This document shows positions 63,316-64,000 of a stretch of DNA of 64,000 bases, in pieces. Origin of the DNA: Syngnathus acus (taxonomy: Eukaryota > Chordata > Actinopteri > Syngnathiformes > Syngnathidae); NCBI RefSeq assembly GCF_901709675.1, contig NC_051107.1, positions 3,474,001-3,538,000 on the forward strand, given 5' to 3'. Position 1 is the stretch's first letter, and every line of letters starts with the position of its first letter. The position numbers and the translations under genes were made by a program. The notes below the pieces were generated by a model. It did no database searches, was not told the origin of the DNA, and saw only the letters and a list, made by a program, of their open reading frames with translations.

Positions 63316-64000
63316 TAAGAAAATCCGATCTTTCTCACGGACACTCCTGTCAATAATTACGATGATGATAATGCGCATTTGGGTAGAAATGCATGAAACT
63401 TTTTTTTTTTTAATGGCAAAGCATCTCCAATAACATTGCGTGGTGTGTTTTGTAATCGGCTGCAGACACATGTTGAAGATGCTGCGGTGCATATGTGTGC
63501 TACATTCGTGCGCTTCGAGCACCACCAACTATTTTTCACGAGCGTGTTTAGCGTGCAAAGCGCGGAACTGATTCACAGCATTATTTGTTCTTAATTTGCT
63601 ACCCGTCTGGAAATGGAAGCATTCACTTAACATACACTGAATTTAGTGTCCAATTAGGTTGCTCTCATTTCATTATTGTTGTTATTGTTCCAAACCCTTA
63701 GAAGGCATAAATACAATTTATTATTACTATTATTATCTGGGGTTACTTTGATTAACCTGTAATTCTCTACGTTTTTACAAATTCCCCAAATTCTTCCAAA
63801 AATGTTGCTTTATTATATGTTGTGGAAAAATGTTGAGAAAAATAAATCTGAAATTACATAGCCAGTTATTTGGCATATTTCGGTGGGGGGCAGTGCCCTC
63901 ACAGCCCCCCTCTCTAGCTACACCAATGTAAAAGCAGTAAAAACTCAACATTAATCATATATATTGTTTATAAATATGCCAATTTTCTTGTTGGGGTTGT
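63316..64000 (+). other. Start of intron 1 of the right-edge gene
   Basis: AT-rich, no exon recognised up to the window end. Confidence 0.5.

Overview
This window is vertebrate nuclear DNA from a teleost fish. It has split genes with GT-AG introns, many only 60-100 bp long, CpG-containing promoters, microsatellites and small DNA transposons. Predicted proteins match well-known vertebrate families along their full length. The compact introns suggest a percomorph-type genome, but the species cannot be named from sequence alone. I assembled exon coordinates by hand from reading frame, splice sites and recalled family sequence. In every complete gene the exon lengths sum to a whole number of codons.

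Layout. 0-2.7 kb: promoter-like sequence and no recognised gene. 2.7-13.7 kb: gas2l3 (+), a cytoskeletal linker with CH and GAR domains. 13.9-14.4 kb: a four-unit satellite of about 125 bp. 15.4-19.8 kb: tm7sf3 (-). 20.7-21.8 kb: fgfr1op2 (-), head-to-head with med21 (+, 22.3-23.1 kb). 24.2-27.7 kb: stk38l/NDR2 kinase (+). 32.0-39.5 kb: bmal2/arntl2 clock factor (+). 40.8-41.1 kb: a TA-flanked MITE. 41.2-42.5 kb: a four-exon orphan rhodopsin-like GPCR (-). 43.5-49.5 kb: susd3-like sushi-domain membrane protein (-), with a Tc/mariner-type MITE in its first intron. 51.8-57.3 kb: slc13a4 sulfate transporter (+), carrying a second copy of the 40.8 kb MITE in an intron. 58.2-58.5 kb: coa6 (-). 59.0-59.3 kb: three inverted units of the 14 kb satellite. 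63.26 kb: a signal-peptide first exon of a gene running off the right edge.

The tm7sf3-fgfr1op2-med21-stk38l-bmal2 run corresponds to the human 12p11 neighbourhood (FGFR1OP2, TM7SF3, MED21, STK38L, BMAL2). Here fgfr1op2 has moved between tm7sf3 and med21 and shares a divergent promoter with med21. The flanking genes are on other chromosome arms in human, so the block has been rejoined in the fish lineage. The genes do not form one pathway.

The observations most worth following are these: RORE elements plus tandem E-boxes clustered around the bmal2 5' end; a candidate poison exon in bmal2; one satellite carrying CTCF-like motifs at two places in opposite orientation; a composite MITE containing an hAT-like terminus; an in-frame alternative start in fgfr1op2; a GC-AG intron in slc13a4; and an orphan exon at 59.7 kb. 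I did not see evidence of a wholly new biological system.
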